Origin: Pseudomonas khorasanensis
GTDB lineage: Bacteria > Pseudomonadota > Gammaproteobacteria > Pseudomonadales > Pseudomonadaceae
Length of the DNA: 64,000 nucleotides
Assembly (NCBI RefSeq): GCF_014268505.2
Contig: NZ_JABWQP020000010.1
Location: 124,001 to 188,000 of the forward strand
Direction: 5' to 3'
Below the pieces are notes generated by a model that did not search any database, was not told where the DNA came from, and saw nothing but the letters and a program-made list of their open reading frames with translations. Below, piece after piece: positions 56,179-64,000 of the stretch. Made by a program: the position numbers and the translations under genes. Each line of letters begins with the position of its first letter. Position 1 is the stretch's first letter.

Positions 56179-57684
56179 TTATTGTTCTTGGGTGACGCCG
56201 GCGAACTTGCTCATCAGGAAGCCAATGAACTGTTCGACGGTCATTTTCTGGCCATTGAAGTCCACCTGATTGGCCGCGTAATGCAGCTTGGTGACGACGT
56301 TGGTGCCGTCGGCAACAGCCAACTGCGAACCGACCGCCATGCCAGCGAACATATCGGCCGCTTCCTTCGACTGATCAACGATGGCTTTGGCGTCAGTCTG
56401 GCCATCGAGTTGCGCCTGTACGCTCAGCAAATCGACCAGCATCGGTTTGGACACCTGAATATTCAGGTCGAGCAGCGCGATCAGTTGCTTGCCGAGTTGA
56501 TCCGGCGGCAAATCCATCGATTGCGGCTTGGTCAGGTCGATCACCAGATTGGCGCGGCTTTCACCGTTGGCAGTGTTGAACGAGAGGTTCTCCAGCGCCA
56601 GTTGCGGGCCGGCGGCCAGCAGTTTCTGCAGGTCGGCTTTGACCTGGGCGCTTTCTGCTTCGGTCAGGTTCAGCTCCGGGGCCGGCAAGCCCTGAGCGGC
56701 GGCTTCGGCGGCGGCTTTTTCGTAAGGCTGCAACTTGGTCTGGTAGATCTGCATCAACGACATGGTCGACGGAATGTCGAGATTCTTCAGGCTCATGGCC
56801 ATGGCCGCCGAACCGACCTTCTTGTCGTTGAGCGTCACTTCGCCGATTTTGTAGTCGGCACGGCCCGAGGCGTTGCTGCCGCTTTCTTCGGTGCGATTCT
56901 TCATTTCGAAGTTCTTCACACCCAGCACCATCGGCTTGGCGCCGAAGGTGGTTTTGCTGCTGGTCACTTCCAGGGTGTTTTCCCCGGTGTAGTAGCCGTA
57001 GCTGCTCTTGGCGAGGTTGCTGGCCAGGGTCAGACCGTTGATCTCGACTTGCACAGGCGCCTGGTCTTCAGAAACGGTGACCAGTTTGAGGTTGTCCACA
57101 TAACCGTCGGCCTTGACCTTCTGAGCCTGGGCGCTGGCGGCGATGTCCATGCTCAGCCCTGAGAACTTCAGGCTTGACTGCTCATCCAGCGCGGTTTCGA
57201 ACGGCACCAGATTAAGGGTGCTGGTGGTCGATTCGTCGTAGCCAATGTTGGTCACGCCTTTGAGCGGCGCGGCGCCTTTGGTGGCGGCAAACCATTTTTC
57301 CGTGGACGGGCTCTTTTCCAGCTCGTAGTTACTGGTGGCCATGACGGGCAACCATTTCAGCGAAACCAGGCGCGAGAAGGGCAGCGGGCCGTGTTCGATG
57401 TGGTCGACGAACAGCAACTCGACCGGCGCATCGCCGAACATCTCGCCTTCGCCCTTCAGGCGATAATGCGCGGTGCTGGTGAAGGTGTGGCGTTCCAGCG
57501 ATACCAGTTCCAGCGACGCCGTACCGTTGGAGCCGGCCATGGCAGTCTGCAGCTCTTTGTTGGCGTTGGTGACGGCGTTGTTCAGTACGCCTTCGATCTT
57601 GGTCCCGGTGTACCAGGCCCCGCCTGCGCTGATGGCGCCGATGGCAACAACAATCCCGAGAAGCACGCCTGCTGATTTATTCAT
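56179..57684 (-). CDS. YdgA-family protein (DUF945)
   Basis: 501 residues. An N-terminal hydrophobic segment (about 7-28, AGVLLGIVVAIGAISAGGAWY) is a signal anchor; the rest is a large periplasmic domain rich in beta structure and typical of DUF945, with VVKLHYAANQVDFNGQKMTV near the end. The family is found in many gammaproteobacteria; its function is unknown, though resemblance to AsmA-like envelope proteins has been noted. It stands alone on the minus strand with its own terminator. Confidence 0.8.
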   Translation of the reverse strand: MNKSAGVLLGIVVAIGAISAGGAWYTGTKIEGVLNNAVTNANKELQTAMAGSNGTASLELVSLERHTFTSTAHYRLKGEGEMFGDAPVELLFVDHIEHGPLPFSRLVSLKWLPVMATSNYELEKSPSTEKWFAATKGAAPLKGVTNIGYDESTTSTLNLVPFETALDEQSSLKFSGLSMDIAASAQAQKVKADGYVDNLKLVTVSEDQAPVQVEINGLTLASNLAKSSYGYYTGENTLEVTSSKTTFGAKPMVLGVKNFEMKNRTEESGSNASGRADYKIGEVTLNDKKVGSAAMAMSLKNLDIPSTMSLMQIYQTKLQPYEKAAAEAAAQGLPAPELNLTEAESAQVKADLQKLLAAGPQLALENLSFNTANGESRANLVIDLTKPQSMDLPPDQLGKQLIALLDLNIQVSKPMLVDLLSVQAQLDGQTDAKAIVDQSKEAADMFAGMAVGSQLAVADGTNVVTKLHYAANQVDFNGQKMTVEQFIGFLMSKFAGVTQEQ

Positions 57685-57875
57685 GAATGACCTGATCGAT
57701 TTCCGTGGCTGTAAATGGGGACGTCTTCCTTGAACCCGAGATGGGGTCGCGGCTCGACTGTGCGTAATTCAGCGGTGGAGATTAGCACCGGGCGCAGGCG
57801 ACGGCCCAATGTTTAAAGGTTAAAGAGTGTCCATGGACCGTTGAGAGCGCGAAAAGATCGTCCGATCCTTTGATC

Positions 57876-58511
57876 TCAGGAATACTGGACCTCAACCTCA
57901 TCCAGCTGATGATCAAAGCTTTTGAGCCGCGCCGTCCAGGTATAAACGAGCACTTCAAAGTCCCGATCGATCACCGCTCCGCCGGTCGTGTCCGCCCGCA
58001 CATCGCAGAAATCCAGCTGATAGCGTTCACGGGCCATGGCCGTGGCGACGTCGGACAGTTCCCGGGCGTTGTTCAGCCAGTGCCAACCTTCATCGGCAAT
58101 CTGCTTGTCGAGTTCCAGGCATTGTTTCTTCAGCGCTTCGAGGCTCTTCTCCAGCGGTGTGCCGGTGAGTTCGCCCATGACTTCGGCAAACGTCCGCCCA
58201 GGCTGCCAGTAACTGCCCCAGAAATAGCGATCGAACACGGTTTCTACCCGGCGCAGGGCGACCTTGGTATCCCAGATCAGGACCAGCATCTTGCCCCGCT
58301 CCAGCTGGCGTTTCTTGACCCGCTGCACCTGGATCGACGTCCACGCAACCACGACGATCGCCATGACCGCGATCAGCGCAACGGCGCTGTCGAGGAAAAT
58401 CATCGCGGTGTCGATCTCATGGGCCAGCATGATCCCGTAGAAATACGTGGCCGAGAGCAACACCAGCGCTACCAGGACGCACCAAAAACCGAGAGCGTAA
58501 GGGTTTTTCAT
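57876..58511 (-). CDS. Hypothetical two-helix membrane protein
   Basis: 211 residues from the ATG at 58511 (MKNPYALGFWCVLVALVLLS), with GGGGAAA upstream. Two membrane helices (about 8-26 and 40-60) are followed by a cytoplasmic domain of about 140 residues with basic (QVQRVKKRQLERGK) and coiled stretches (KSLEALKKQCLELDKQIADE). I recognise no domain. It is on the same strand as the efflux operon upstream, 93 bp from it, and may be read through from it. Confidence 0.65.
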   Translation of the reverse strand: MKNPYALGFWCVLVALVLLSATYFYGIMLAHEIDTAMIFLDSAVALIAVMAIVVVAWTSIQVQRVKKRQLERGKMLVLIWDTKVALRRVETVFDRYFWGSYWQPGRTFAEVMGELTGTPLEKSLEALKKQCLELDKQIADEGWHWLNNARELSDVATAMARERYQLDFCDVRADTTGGAVIDRDFEVLVYTWTARLKSFDHQLDEVEVQYS

Positions 58512-58604
58512 TATTGGTTTCCCCTGAACCAGCACTTGCAATGTGCGCTGAAGGGACGCTTTGCACGGGGCGCCCCTCCAACACTTCAAAGCATAGCAAC
58601 GGGC

Positions 58605-60047
58605 TCAGGGTTTGTTGGCGTCTGAAGTGTGCGTTCGTCCGCTTTCCCAGCCACCGCCCAGCGCGAGGAACAAATCGATCTGGCTCATCGCAACCTGGGT
58701 GTTGGCGGCGGCCAGTTGTGCGGTGACATCGGTGTAGGTGCGCGTCGCCTGCAGATCGGCGAGGAAGGACTCGCGGCCAGCCTGGAAGAAGCGGTGGGTC
58801 TGCTCGGCCGCGAGCTTCGCCGACTGCTCGGCCTCGGCCAGTGCGTCGCGGCGTTGCAGCAACGCGCTGTACTGCGCCAGGCCGGTCTGGGTCTCGCGAA
58901 TGGCGTTGAGCACTACACCGTCGAAATGCGCCAGCGCACCCTGAGTGTTGGCTTCAGCTTCGCGAATGCGCGCGCGTGCGCCGTTGGTCGGCACCTTCCA
59001 GCTCAGCGACGGGCCAAAGCCCCAACGATTCGTCGAGGGGTCACCGAGTTCGTCGGCGATCCCGACGGTGCCGATGGTCGCACCGATGCTGATGTCGGGG
59101 TACAACTCGCCGGTGGCGACACCGATACCGGCGGTGGCCGCCGCGAGGCGCCGTTCGGCCTGGCGAATATCCGGACGGCGCTTGAGCAGCGCGGCGCCAT
59201 CACCCACCGGGACCAATTGAGCGATTTTCGGCAGTTCGGCGCAACTGGCCGTGCCCGCCGGCAATTGATCGACCGGTTTGGCCAGCAGCATCGACAGACG
59301 GAACAGCCCGGCCTGACGCGCAGCTTCATAACGCGGCAGGTCGGCGCGCAAGGACTTGAATTGGGTCTGTGAACGGGTGACCTGGGTTTCATCACCTCGT
59401 CCTGCGTCGCGCAGACGCTGGATCAGCGTCGTGCTTTGCGATTGCAAGTCGAGGGAATGCTGGGCGATTTCCCGTTCTTCGTTGGCGGCACACACTTGCG
59501 TGTACGCGCGGACCACGTCCGCCACCAGGGTGATGCGCGCGGTGTCGGCAGCCGCCTGGGTCGCGTCGGCATTGGCTTTCGCCGCTTCGATGCCGCGTTG
59601 CAACGTGCCCCACAGGTCGAACTGATACGAAGCGCTGATGCCGATATCGGCAACGTTGGACACCGGGACTTTCTCCGGCAGCAAGAACGCCTGACCGGAT
59701 TCCTGTAGACGTTGAGCCCCCATTTTTACCCCGCCGCTCCAGCCGCCGGCGGCTTCGGCTTCGTCAACCTGAGCGCGAGCGCGTGACAGATTTGCCGCCG
59801 CCACGCGCAGATCGGTATTGGAGGCCATGGCCTGCTGCACCAGTTGATCAAGCCGTGGATCTTGATACAGCCGCCACCAGTGCGCAGGCACTGGCGCCGA
59901 CACCACCGGTTTGCCGGCCACTGCCAGCTCACCCTGAATATCTTTGCGCTGCACCGCCGCATCATCGGGCACTTGATAATCCGGCCCGACCATCTGACAA
60001 GCCGACAGCATCACGCCCAAACCGACGATCAACAACGCCCTGCTCAT
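58605..60047 (-). CDS. Outer-membrane efflux lipoprotein (OprM/NodT family)
   Basis: 480 residues, lipobox LSAC (Cys16). Two tandem outer-membrane efflux repeats with long coiled coils (about 60-260 and 270-460) form one third of a TolC-like trimer; ANLSRARAQVDEAEAAGG and RIREAEANTQGALAHFDGVV lie in them. It overlaps the adaptor gene by 4 bp. Having its own channel makes this operon a complete envelope-spanning exporter, whereas E. coli AaeAB must use TolC. Confidence 0.9.
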   Translation of the reverse strand: MSRALLIVGLGVMLSACQMVGPDYQVPDDAAVQRKDIQGELAVAGKPVVSAPVPAHWWRLYQDPRLDQLVQQAMASNTDLRVAAANLSRARAQVDEAEAAGGWSGGVKMGAQRLQESGQAFLLPEKVPVSNVADIGISASYQFDLWGTLQRGIEAAKANADATQAAADTARITLVADVVRAYTQVCAANEEREIAQHSLDLQSQSTTLIQRLRDAGRGDETQVTRSQTQFKSLRADLPRYEAARQAGLFRLSMLLAKPVDQLPAGTASCAELPKIAQLVPVGDGAALLKRRPDIRQAERRLAAATAGIGVATGELYPDISIGATIGTVGIADELGDPSTNRWGFGPSLSWKVPTNGARARIREAEANTQGALAHFDGVVLNAIRETQTGLAQYSALLQRRDALAEAEQSAKLAAEQTHRFFQAGRESFLADLQATRTYTDVTAQLAAANTQVAMSQIDLFLALGGGWESGRTHTSDANKP

Positions 60048-60931
60048 GGCTGGGGCTCCTGCGGCTGGTCGTCGATGATCGACACGGTGGCGGTGCGCCC
60101 GGCAATCATGCGGAAGTCTGCCGGTACGTCATCAAAAGCGATGCGCACCGGAATCCGCTGCGCCAGCCGCACCCAGCTGAATGCTGGGTTGACGTTGGGC
60201 AGCAGATTGCTGCCGCTGGTGCGGTCGCGGTCTTCGATACCGGCGACGATGCTCTCGACATGTCCGCGCAGTTTCGCGCGGTCGCCGATCACGCGGATAT
60301 CCACTGATTGCCCGACATGAATGCCGTCGAGCTTGGTTTCTTCGAAATAGCCATCGATGTGAAACGAATTGCTGTCGACCACTGACAACACCGGGCGCCC
60401 CGCCGTGACGAATTCCTGCGGGCGCGGCGCGCGGTCGTTGACGTAACCGTCGACCGGGCTGCGGATCACCGAGCGGTCGAGGTTGAGCTGCGCACTGTCC
60501 ACCGCCACCCGCGCTTCGGCCAATGCCGATTGCGCACGGGCTACGCGCGACTGGCTCTCTTCCAGCTGCTCGGCCGGCACCAGATTGCCCAAACCTCGAT
60601 TACGCTTGGCTTCGCGCTGCGCCTGAGCGAGGGTTTCTTCGCGGTCCGCGACGGCGGCCTTTGCTTGACGCAGGGCCAGTTTAAAGCGGTCCTGATCGAT
60701 GCTGAACAACACCTGACCGCGCTTGATCAGTTGGTTGTCCTTTACTTCGACCTGCTGGATCAGTCCGGACACGTCCGGGGCGATCTGGATGATATCGGCG
60801 CGGATATGGCCGTCGCGGGTCCAGGGCGCGAACATGTAATACATGACCATGCGCCAGACTAGGACAACGGCAAACGTCACGATCAGCAGGGTCAGCACCA
60901 CGCGACCCAGGGTCAAAAACGGTTTTTTCAT
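60044..60931 (-). CDS. AaeA-like membrane fusion protein
   Basis: 295 residues. One N-terminal membrane helix (about 10-33), then a lipoyl half (RADIIQIAPDVSGLIQQVEV), a short coiled hairpin (about 85-150, ALRQAKAAVADREETLAQAQ) and the second lipoyl and barrel domains (SPVDGYVNDRAPRPQEFVTA). It links the FUSC exporter to the outer-membrane channel. It overlaps DUF1656 by 4 bp. Confidence 0.9.
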   Translation of the reverse strand: MKKPFLTLGRVVLTLLIVTFAVVLVWRMVMYYMFAPWTRDGHIRADIIQIAPDVSGLIQQVEVKDNQLIKRGQVLFSIDQDRFKLALRQAKAAVADREETLAQAQREAKRNRGLGNLVPAEQLEESQSRVARAQSALAEARVAVDSAQLNLDRSVIRSPVDGYVNDRAPRPQEFVTAGRPVLSVVDSNSFHIDGYFEETKLDGIHVGQSVDIRVIGDRAKLRGHVESIVAGIEDRDRTSGSNLLPNVNPAFSWVRLAQRIPVRIAFDDVPADFRMIAGRTATVSIIDDQPQEPQP

Positions 60932-61137
60932 GTCATCAGGTATCGACTGAGTGAGTCCACGCCGTACAGCAGCACGGCATAGAGCGCCACGTTGAACAAT
61001 GCCCGGTGCCAGACCAGACGGTAAAAGTGCAGGCGCGTCAGCACGCCATGCACCAGCAAAAACAACACATAGGTAATGCCCATCAACACCAGCAGGGTCG
61101 GCAGGAAAATGCCGCTGATATCCAGATCACCGATCAT
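60928..61137 (-). CDS. AaeX-like small membrane protein (DUF1656)
   Basis: 69 residues with two membrane helices (about 8-28 and 45-65) and the DUF1656 opening DLDISGIFLPTLLVLMGITY. It is always found between an AaeB-type pump and an AaeA-type adaptor; the role is unknown. Both ends overlap neighbours by 4 bp. Confidence 0.92.
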   Translation of the reverse strand: MIGDLDISGIFLPTLLVLMGITYVLFLLVHGVLTRLHFYRLVWHRALFNVALYAVLLYGVDSLSRYLMT

Positions 61138-63197
61138 AGGGGCGCTCCATCGGGCAGCGGTTCTTCGGGCTCGGCGCTGGAGACGAATTCGACGCCGGGC
61201 AGCAGCGCCAGACGCAAACCGCTCAAGGCGTGCAACAGGTGCAGACGGGTCTCATCGTCGCCCTGGCCATTCAGCGCTCGGCGGGTGCGATCCAGTGTCA
61301 TCAGCAATCCGCTCGGTGCGGGCAGACGTTCGCCTGATTTGAGGCAGGCGCGAAAATACTCGCCAACCTCGGCCACCACTTGCTGCAACAACGCATTCGG
61401 CGCGCCAGTGACGCGCGGGGTGTAGGCGAGCAAGTCCAGCAGGTTCAGACCGACGCGCACTTCACGCATTGCGATGCCAGTGTCCTGGCCGGTCAAGGCC
61501 AGACGCGGCAGATGCTGCATCAGCCGATCGAGCAGCTGCACGCCCAACTGCCGATGCTCGGCGAGGTTGGCCGGCTCGGTCATGCTGACGATGTCTTTCC
61601 AGCTGAATCGGGTCAGGCGCTTGGCCGCCAGCTCGGCACCGAACGGGCGCGCGACCAGTGTCCAGATAAAGGCGAACAACAGCCCCAGCGGCCCGGCGAG
61701 GTTGGAGTTTACGAACGCGAAAAAATCCGCATCGTACGCGCCCTGAATGCTGATGAACGACGAAGTGTTGACCAGCGTCAGCAGCATGCCGAGGTAAAAA
61801 CGCGGCTGGACCGTCAGCGTGCCGATGCAAATGAACGGCACGGAAAACGCCAGTACCAGCATCGGAAAATCATGCAGGTTGGGCAGGATTAAAAACAGAT
61901 ACAGGCTGGCGAACAGTACCGACATGCCGGTCCAGAAAAAGAACCGGTAAATCTGCGGCGCCGGATCGTCCATCGATGCAAAGAAGCTGCACGCCACCGC
62001 CGCCAGAATCACCGCGCTGCCGCCATCCGGCCACCCGAGCAGGATCCATAGCACCGAAGCGACGATGATCGCCAGAATGGTCGAGGCCACCGAATAGAGC
62101 ATCAGCCCGCGATCAATGAACGGCGTCAAACGACCGAGGCGCCAATGGCGATAGACCGCGCGCCAGCTGTCCTGGCGCTCGCACAGAATCGCATCCTGCA
62201 GGCTGCGGCAGTCCTGCCACAAATCGATGAATTCACCGAGGCGGTAAATCGCGTTGGAGAACAGCAGCTGCTTGCGATCCTCCAGCGCTTCAGCGCTCGG
62301 TTGCAGCGCGTCGAGCTGTTCTCTGAGTGCTTGCCAGCGATCTAGATCGGCGTCTGCATGGCTCAACCATTCGCGGGTCGCTGTCAGCAGCGGCTGGAAT
62401 TTTTCCACCAGTTCCGGCGTGCGGCGCTCAAGGGCATACAGCGAATCTTCAAGCGCATCGATCACCGGCAACAAATGAATCATCCGCCCGCGCAGTTCCT
62501 TGGTGTTGCGCACGGTTTGCGGCCGCGCGCCCTCATGAGGCAGCTGGCCGATCATCAATTCGAGACTGTTGAAACTGGCGACCATGGCCATGCGCAGCGC
62601 GGTGACTTCTTCAGGCTGCACGTCGCGGCCGAGAAACTTCAGGCTGTAGCTCGTCGCGTCGGTGAACCACTTGCCCACGGCATCGTTGAACACCGGCGCC
62701 AGGCGTCGCGGCCAGAACATCGCGCCAACCACGGCGGCGACGGCGATGCCGAGGAAAATCTCTTCGGTGCGCGCCTCCGCCACGTCCCACACCGCCAGCG
62801 GATTATCGACGACCGGCAAGGCAATCAGCGGCAAGGTATAACCGGCGAGCATCAAGGCGTAGCTGTTGGCGGTGCGCAAATGCAAGGACATGAACAGTAA
62901 AATGCCGGTCCACAACGCAATGACCACGACGAGCACATAAGGGCTCTGCACAAACATCGGCACGAACAGCACCGCTGCCGCAGCCCCCAGAAAAGTGCCC
63001 GCCGCCCGGTACAGAGCCTTGGAACTGGTCGGGCCGAGAAACGGACTGGAGACGATGTACACCGTGGCCATCGCCCAATACGGACGCGGCATTTGCATGA
63101 GCAAGGCGATGTGCAGCGCAATCATCGACGCTGCAAAGGTACGAACCCCGTAGAACCAGTCACGGGCCGGCGGGAAGCCTGCGAAAAAAACGTTCAA
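61134..63197 (-). CDS. FUSC-family exporter (AaeB / fusaric acid resistance type)
   Basis: 687 residues. Two sets of about five to six membrane helices (about 15-165 and 345-520), each followed by a cytoplasmic domain, are the FUSC architecture: FAASMIALHIALLMQMPRPY in the first and ILAAVACSFFASMDDPAPQI in the second. Relatives export aromatic carboxylic acids, fusaric acid and similar phenolics. It overlaps the MarR gene and the DUF1656 gene by 4 bp each. Confidence 0.9.
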   Translation of the reverse strand: MNVFFAGFPPARDWFYGVRTFAASMIALHIALLMQMPRPYWAMATVYIVSSPFLGPTSSKALYRAAGTFLGAAAAVLFVPMFVQSPYVLVVVIALWTGILLFMSLHLRTANSYALMLAGYTLPLIALPVVDNPLAVWDVAEARTEEIFLGIAVAAVVGAMFWPRRLAPVFNDAVGKWFTDATSYSLKFLGRDVQPEEVTALRMAMVASFNSLELMIGQLPHEGARPQTVRNTKELRGRMIHLLPVIDALEDSLYALERRTPELVEKFQPLLTATREWLSHADADLDRWQALREQLDALQPSAEALEDRKQLLFSNAIYRLGEFIDLWQDCRSLQDAILCERQDSWRAVYRHWRLGRLTPFIDRGLMLYSVASTILAIIVASVLWILLGWPDGGSAVILAAVACSFFASMDDPAPQIYRFFFWTGMSVLFASLYLFLILPNLHDFPMLVLAFSVPFICIGTLTVQPRFYLGMLLTLVNTSSFISIQGAYDADFFAFVNSNLAGPLGLLFAFIWTLVARPFGAELAAKRLTRFSWKDIVSMTEPANLAEHRQLGVQLLDRLMQHLPRLALTGQDTGIAMREVRVGLNLLDLLAYTPRVTGAPNALLQQVVAEVGEYFRACLKSGERLPAPSGLLMTLDRTRRALNGQGDDETRLHLLHALSGLRLALLPGVEFVSSAEPEEPLPDGAPL

Positions 63198-63649
63198 GAA
63201 CTGACCACCACCGGCGACCTGGCCGCCTCAAAAGCCCTGAGTACCCGAAGCGTTGCTTCCAGATCACTGCGCTCGACGCCTTCCAGCACCTCGAGGCGCA
63301 AGCGCACCAGCTCGGCTTCCACCGCTTGCACCAACTCACGGCCGGTCTCGGTCAGGCTCAGGCACTTGGCCCGGCGATCCTGAGCGTCTTCCGTACGACA
63401 GACGTAACCGGCATGGCACAGCTGATCGAGCAGGCGAACCAGCGACGGACTCTCCATCCCGGCCGCCTGCGCCACTTGCACCTGGCGCACGCCCTCGCCC
63501 AGACGCCCGATCATTAACAATGGAACGGCGCAGGCTTCGGAAATTCCATAGTTGACCAGCGTGGTCTGGCAGATTTTCCGCCAATGCCGGGCGGCAACCA
63601 CCATGGCACTGCTGATGTTCATCTGGAGACTGTCGAGGGAATCGGGCAC
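63194..63649 (-). CDS. MarR-family regulator of the efflux operon
   Basis: 151 residues. The winged helix-turn-helix (about 45-115) has VRQVQVAQAAGMESPSLVRL, then the wing around RTEDAQDRRAKCLSLTETG, and dimer helices at both ends. It is the first gene of the efflux operon (marR, FUSC, DUF1656, adaptor, outer-membrane factor), so it probably represses its own transcript and is released by an exported phenolic acid. The start at 63649 has no clear ribosome-binding site; an ATG nine codons later is an alternative. An inverted repeat lies just upstream. Confidence 0.88.
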   Translation of the reverse strand: MPDSLDSLQMNISSAMVVAARHWRKICQTTLVNYGISEACAVPLLMIGRLGEGVRQVQVAQAAGMESPSLVRLLDQLCHAGYVCRTEDAQDRRAKCLSLTETGRELVQAVEAELVRLRLEVLEGVERSDLEATLRVLRAFEAARSPVVVSS

Positions 63650-63664
63650 GGGAAAACGGACACT

Positions 63665-63678
63665 GTTAGTTTGCTAAC
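63665..63678. promoter_or_regulatory. Candidate MarR operator
   Basis: GTTAG-TTTG-CTAAC, an inverted repeat 16 bp upstream of the MarR start, within the presumed promoter. Location and A/T-flanked TTAG/CTAA half-sites fit MarR autoregulation. Confidence 0.55.
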
Positions 63679-63757
63679 TATCAATATCGCATCGCGGGGG
63701 ATTTTCAGTCAAGTTTTGAAACAAATTGTGCCGCTGGTCGCCCATCTGTACGGGCGG

Positions 63758-63786
63758 TTCACAATTTTGTACTGCCAAGGTATACA
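63758..63786 (+). promoter_or_regulatory. Sigma70 promoter of the antitoxin-like gene
   Basis: TTCACA (63758-63763), a 17-bp spacer and TATACA (63781-63786), 30 bp before the ATG. GTAC/GTATAC palindromes at 63748, 63769, 63780 and 63796 surround it and could be binding sites for the ribbon-helix-helix product. Confidence 0.65.
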
Positions 63787-63816
63787 CGTCATCAGTACTT
63801 TTTACTGGAGCGTGAA

Positions 63817-64000
63817 ATGTCAAAACAAGCCGTTTTTACCATGAAGCTGGAGCCAGAGTTGCGCGAAGAATTCATGGCCGAAGCCGAGGCTGCACATCGG
63901 CCGGCTTCGCAAATCATGCGCGACATGATGCGTCAGTTTGTTCAAAGCCAACGAGAGGCGCGCGAATACGAAGCCTTCCTGCAGCGCAAGGTAGAGATCG
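63817..64000 (+). CDS. Ribbon-helix-helix antitoxin-like protein (partial, N-terminal part)
   Basis: 61 codons before the window ends. The start has GGAG 8 nt upstream. The opening MSKQAVFTMKLEPELREEFM is the ribbon strand followed by helix A, and AHRPASQIMRDMMRQFVQSQ is helix B of the MetJ/Arc (CopG-like) fold; the C-terminal part turns helical and charged, as where antitoxins wrap their toxin. The family typically represses its own promoter and is followed by a RelE/ParE toxin gene, which would lie to the right of this window. Confidence 0.75.
   Translation, partial: MSKQAVFTMKLEPELREEFMAEAEAAHRPASQIMRDMMRQFVQSQREAREYEAFLQRKVEI

Overview
The window is chromosomal DNA of a Pseudomonas, most likely from the P. 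fluorescens group. The reasons are high-GC coding DNA packed with genes on both strands, many copies of the palindromic REP repeats typical of that group, and a gene order that from memory matches the P. aeruginosa PAO1 segment from about PA0156 to PA0290 (triABC, tonB-exbBD, ats genes, gabD-gabT, cysA-cysW-cysT-sbp-oscA, desA), with insertions and rearrangements. I see no prophage, insertion sequence, CRISPR array or rRNA operon. The species assignment is inference.

Layout. 1-4.4 kb: a TriABC-type RND efflux operon (permease cut by the window edge) divergent from a RecF/SMC-like ATPase. 4.5-7.5 kb: a four-gene polar amino acid ABC importer. 7.5-10.8 kb: a gene-poor stretch with a short ORF and a palindrome, a MetQ/NlpA-type binding protein, a degenerate sigma54-activator-like ATPase and a small serine hydrolase. 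11-13 kb: a private TonB-ExbB-ExbD energiser. 13-26 kb: a sulfate-ester scavenging island with a TonB-dependent receptor (SftP-like), two paralogous LysR regulators (SftR type), a phosphonate-monoester-hydrolase-like sulfatase, the AtsK dioxygenase, and the AtsR/AtsB/AtsC importer with the arylsulfatase AtsA. 26-33 kb: a fatty acid desaturase with an AraC regulator, a two-component system divergent from a heme-binding protein and hydroxyisourate hydrolase, a Crp/Fnr regulator and a DUF962 membrane protein. 33-37.4 kb: sulfate importer sbp-cysT-cysW-cysA with oscA upstream. 37.6-43.4 kb: two c-di-GMP proteins, desA and a receiver-HDOD protein. 43.5-49.5 kb: gabD-gabT, tRNA-Arg(CCG), a PEBP-like protein and a Rieske-FAD oxidoreductase. 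49.5-56 kb: the pgaABCD exopolysaccharide operon. 56-63.7 kb: a DUF945 protein, a small membrane protein and a MarR-controlled AaeXAB-type efflux operon with its own outer membrane factor. At the right edge a ribbon-helix-helix antitoxin-like gene begins.

The unifying theme of the first 37 kb is sulfur acquisition. Sulfate esters would cross the outer membrane through the receiver energised by the adjacent TonB complex, be bound by AtsR and imported by AtsB/AtsC, then be cleaved by AtsA or oxidatively by AtsK. Inorganic sulfate enters by Sbp-CysTWA, and amino acid and methionine-type binding proteins flank the island. Several of these promoters share short sequence motifs (AATGCATTGGAT-like, and AAGGAATAAGAAG), which I propose as SftR and sulfur-starvation sites.

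The observations most worth a second look are an ATTACAA-AC-TTGTAAT palindrome matching the E. coli HprR/CusR box between the two-component system and the hiuH operon; the shared motif of the sulfate-ester promoters; a sigma54-activator homologue that has lost the GAFTGA loop, both arginine fingers and its DNA-binding domain; the phosphonate-hydrolase-like sulfatase inserted in the ats cluster; and a 29-codon ORF beside a perfect 10-bp-arm palindrome.
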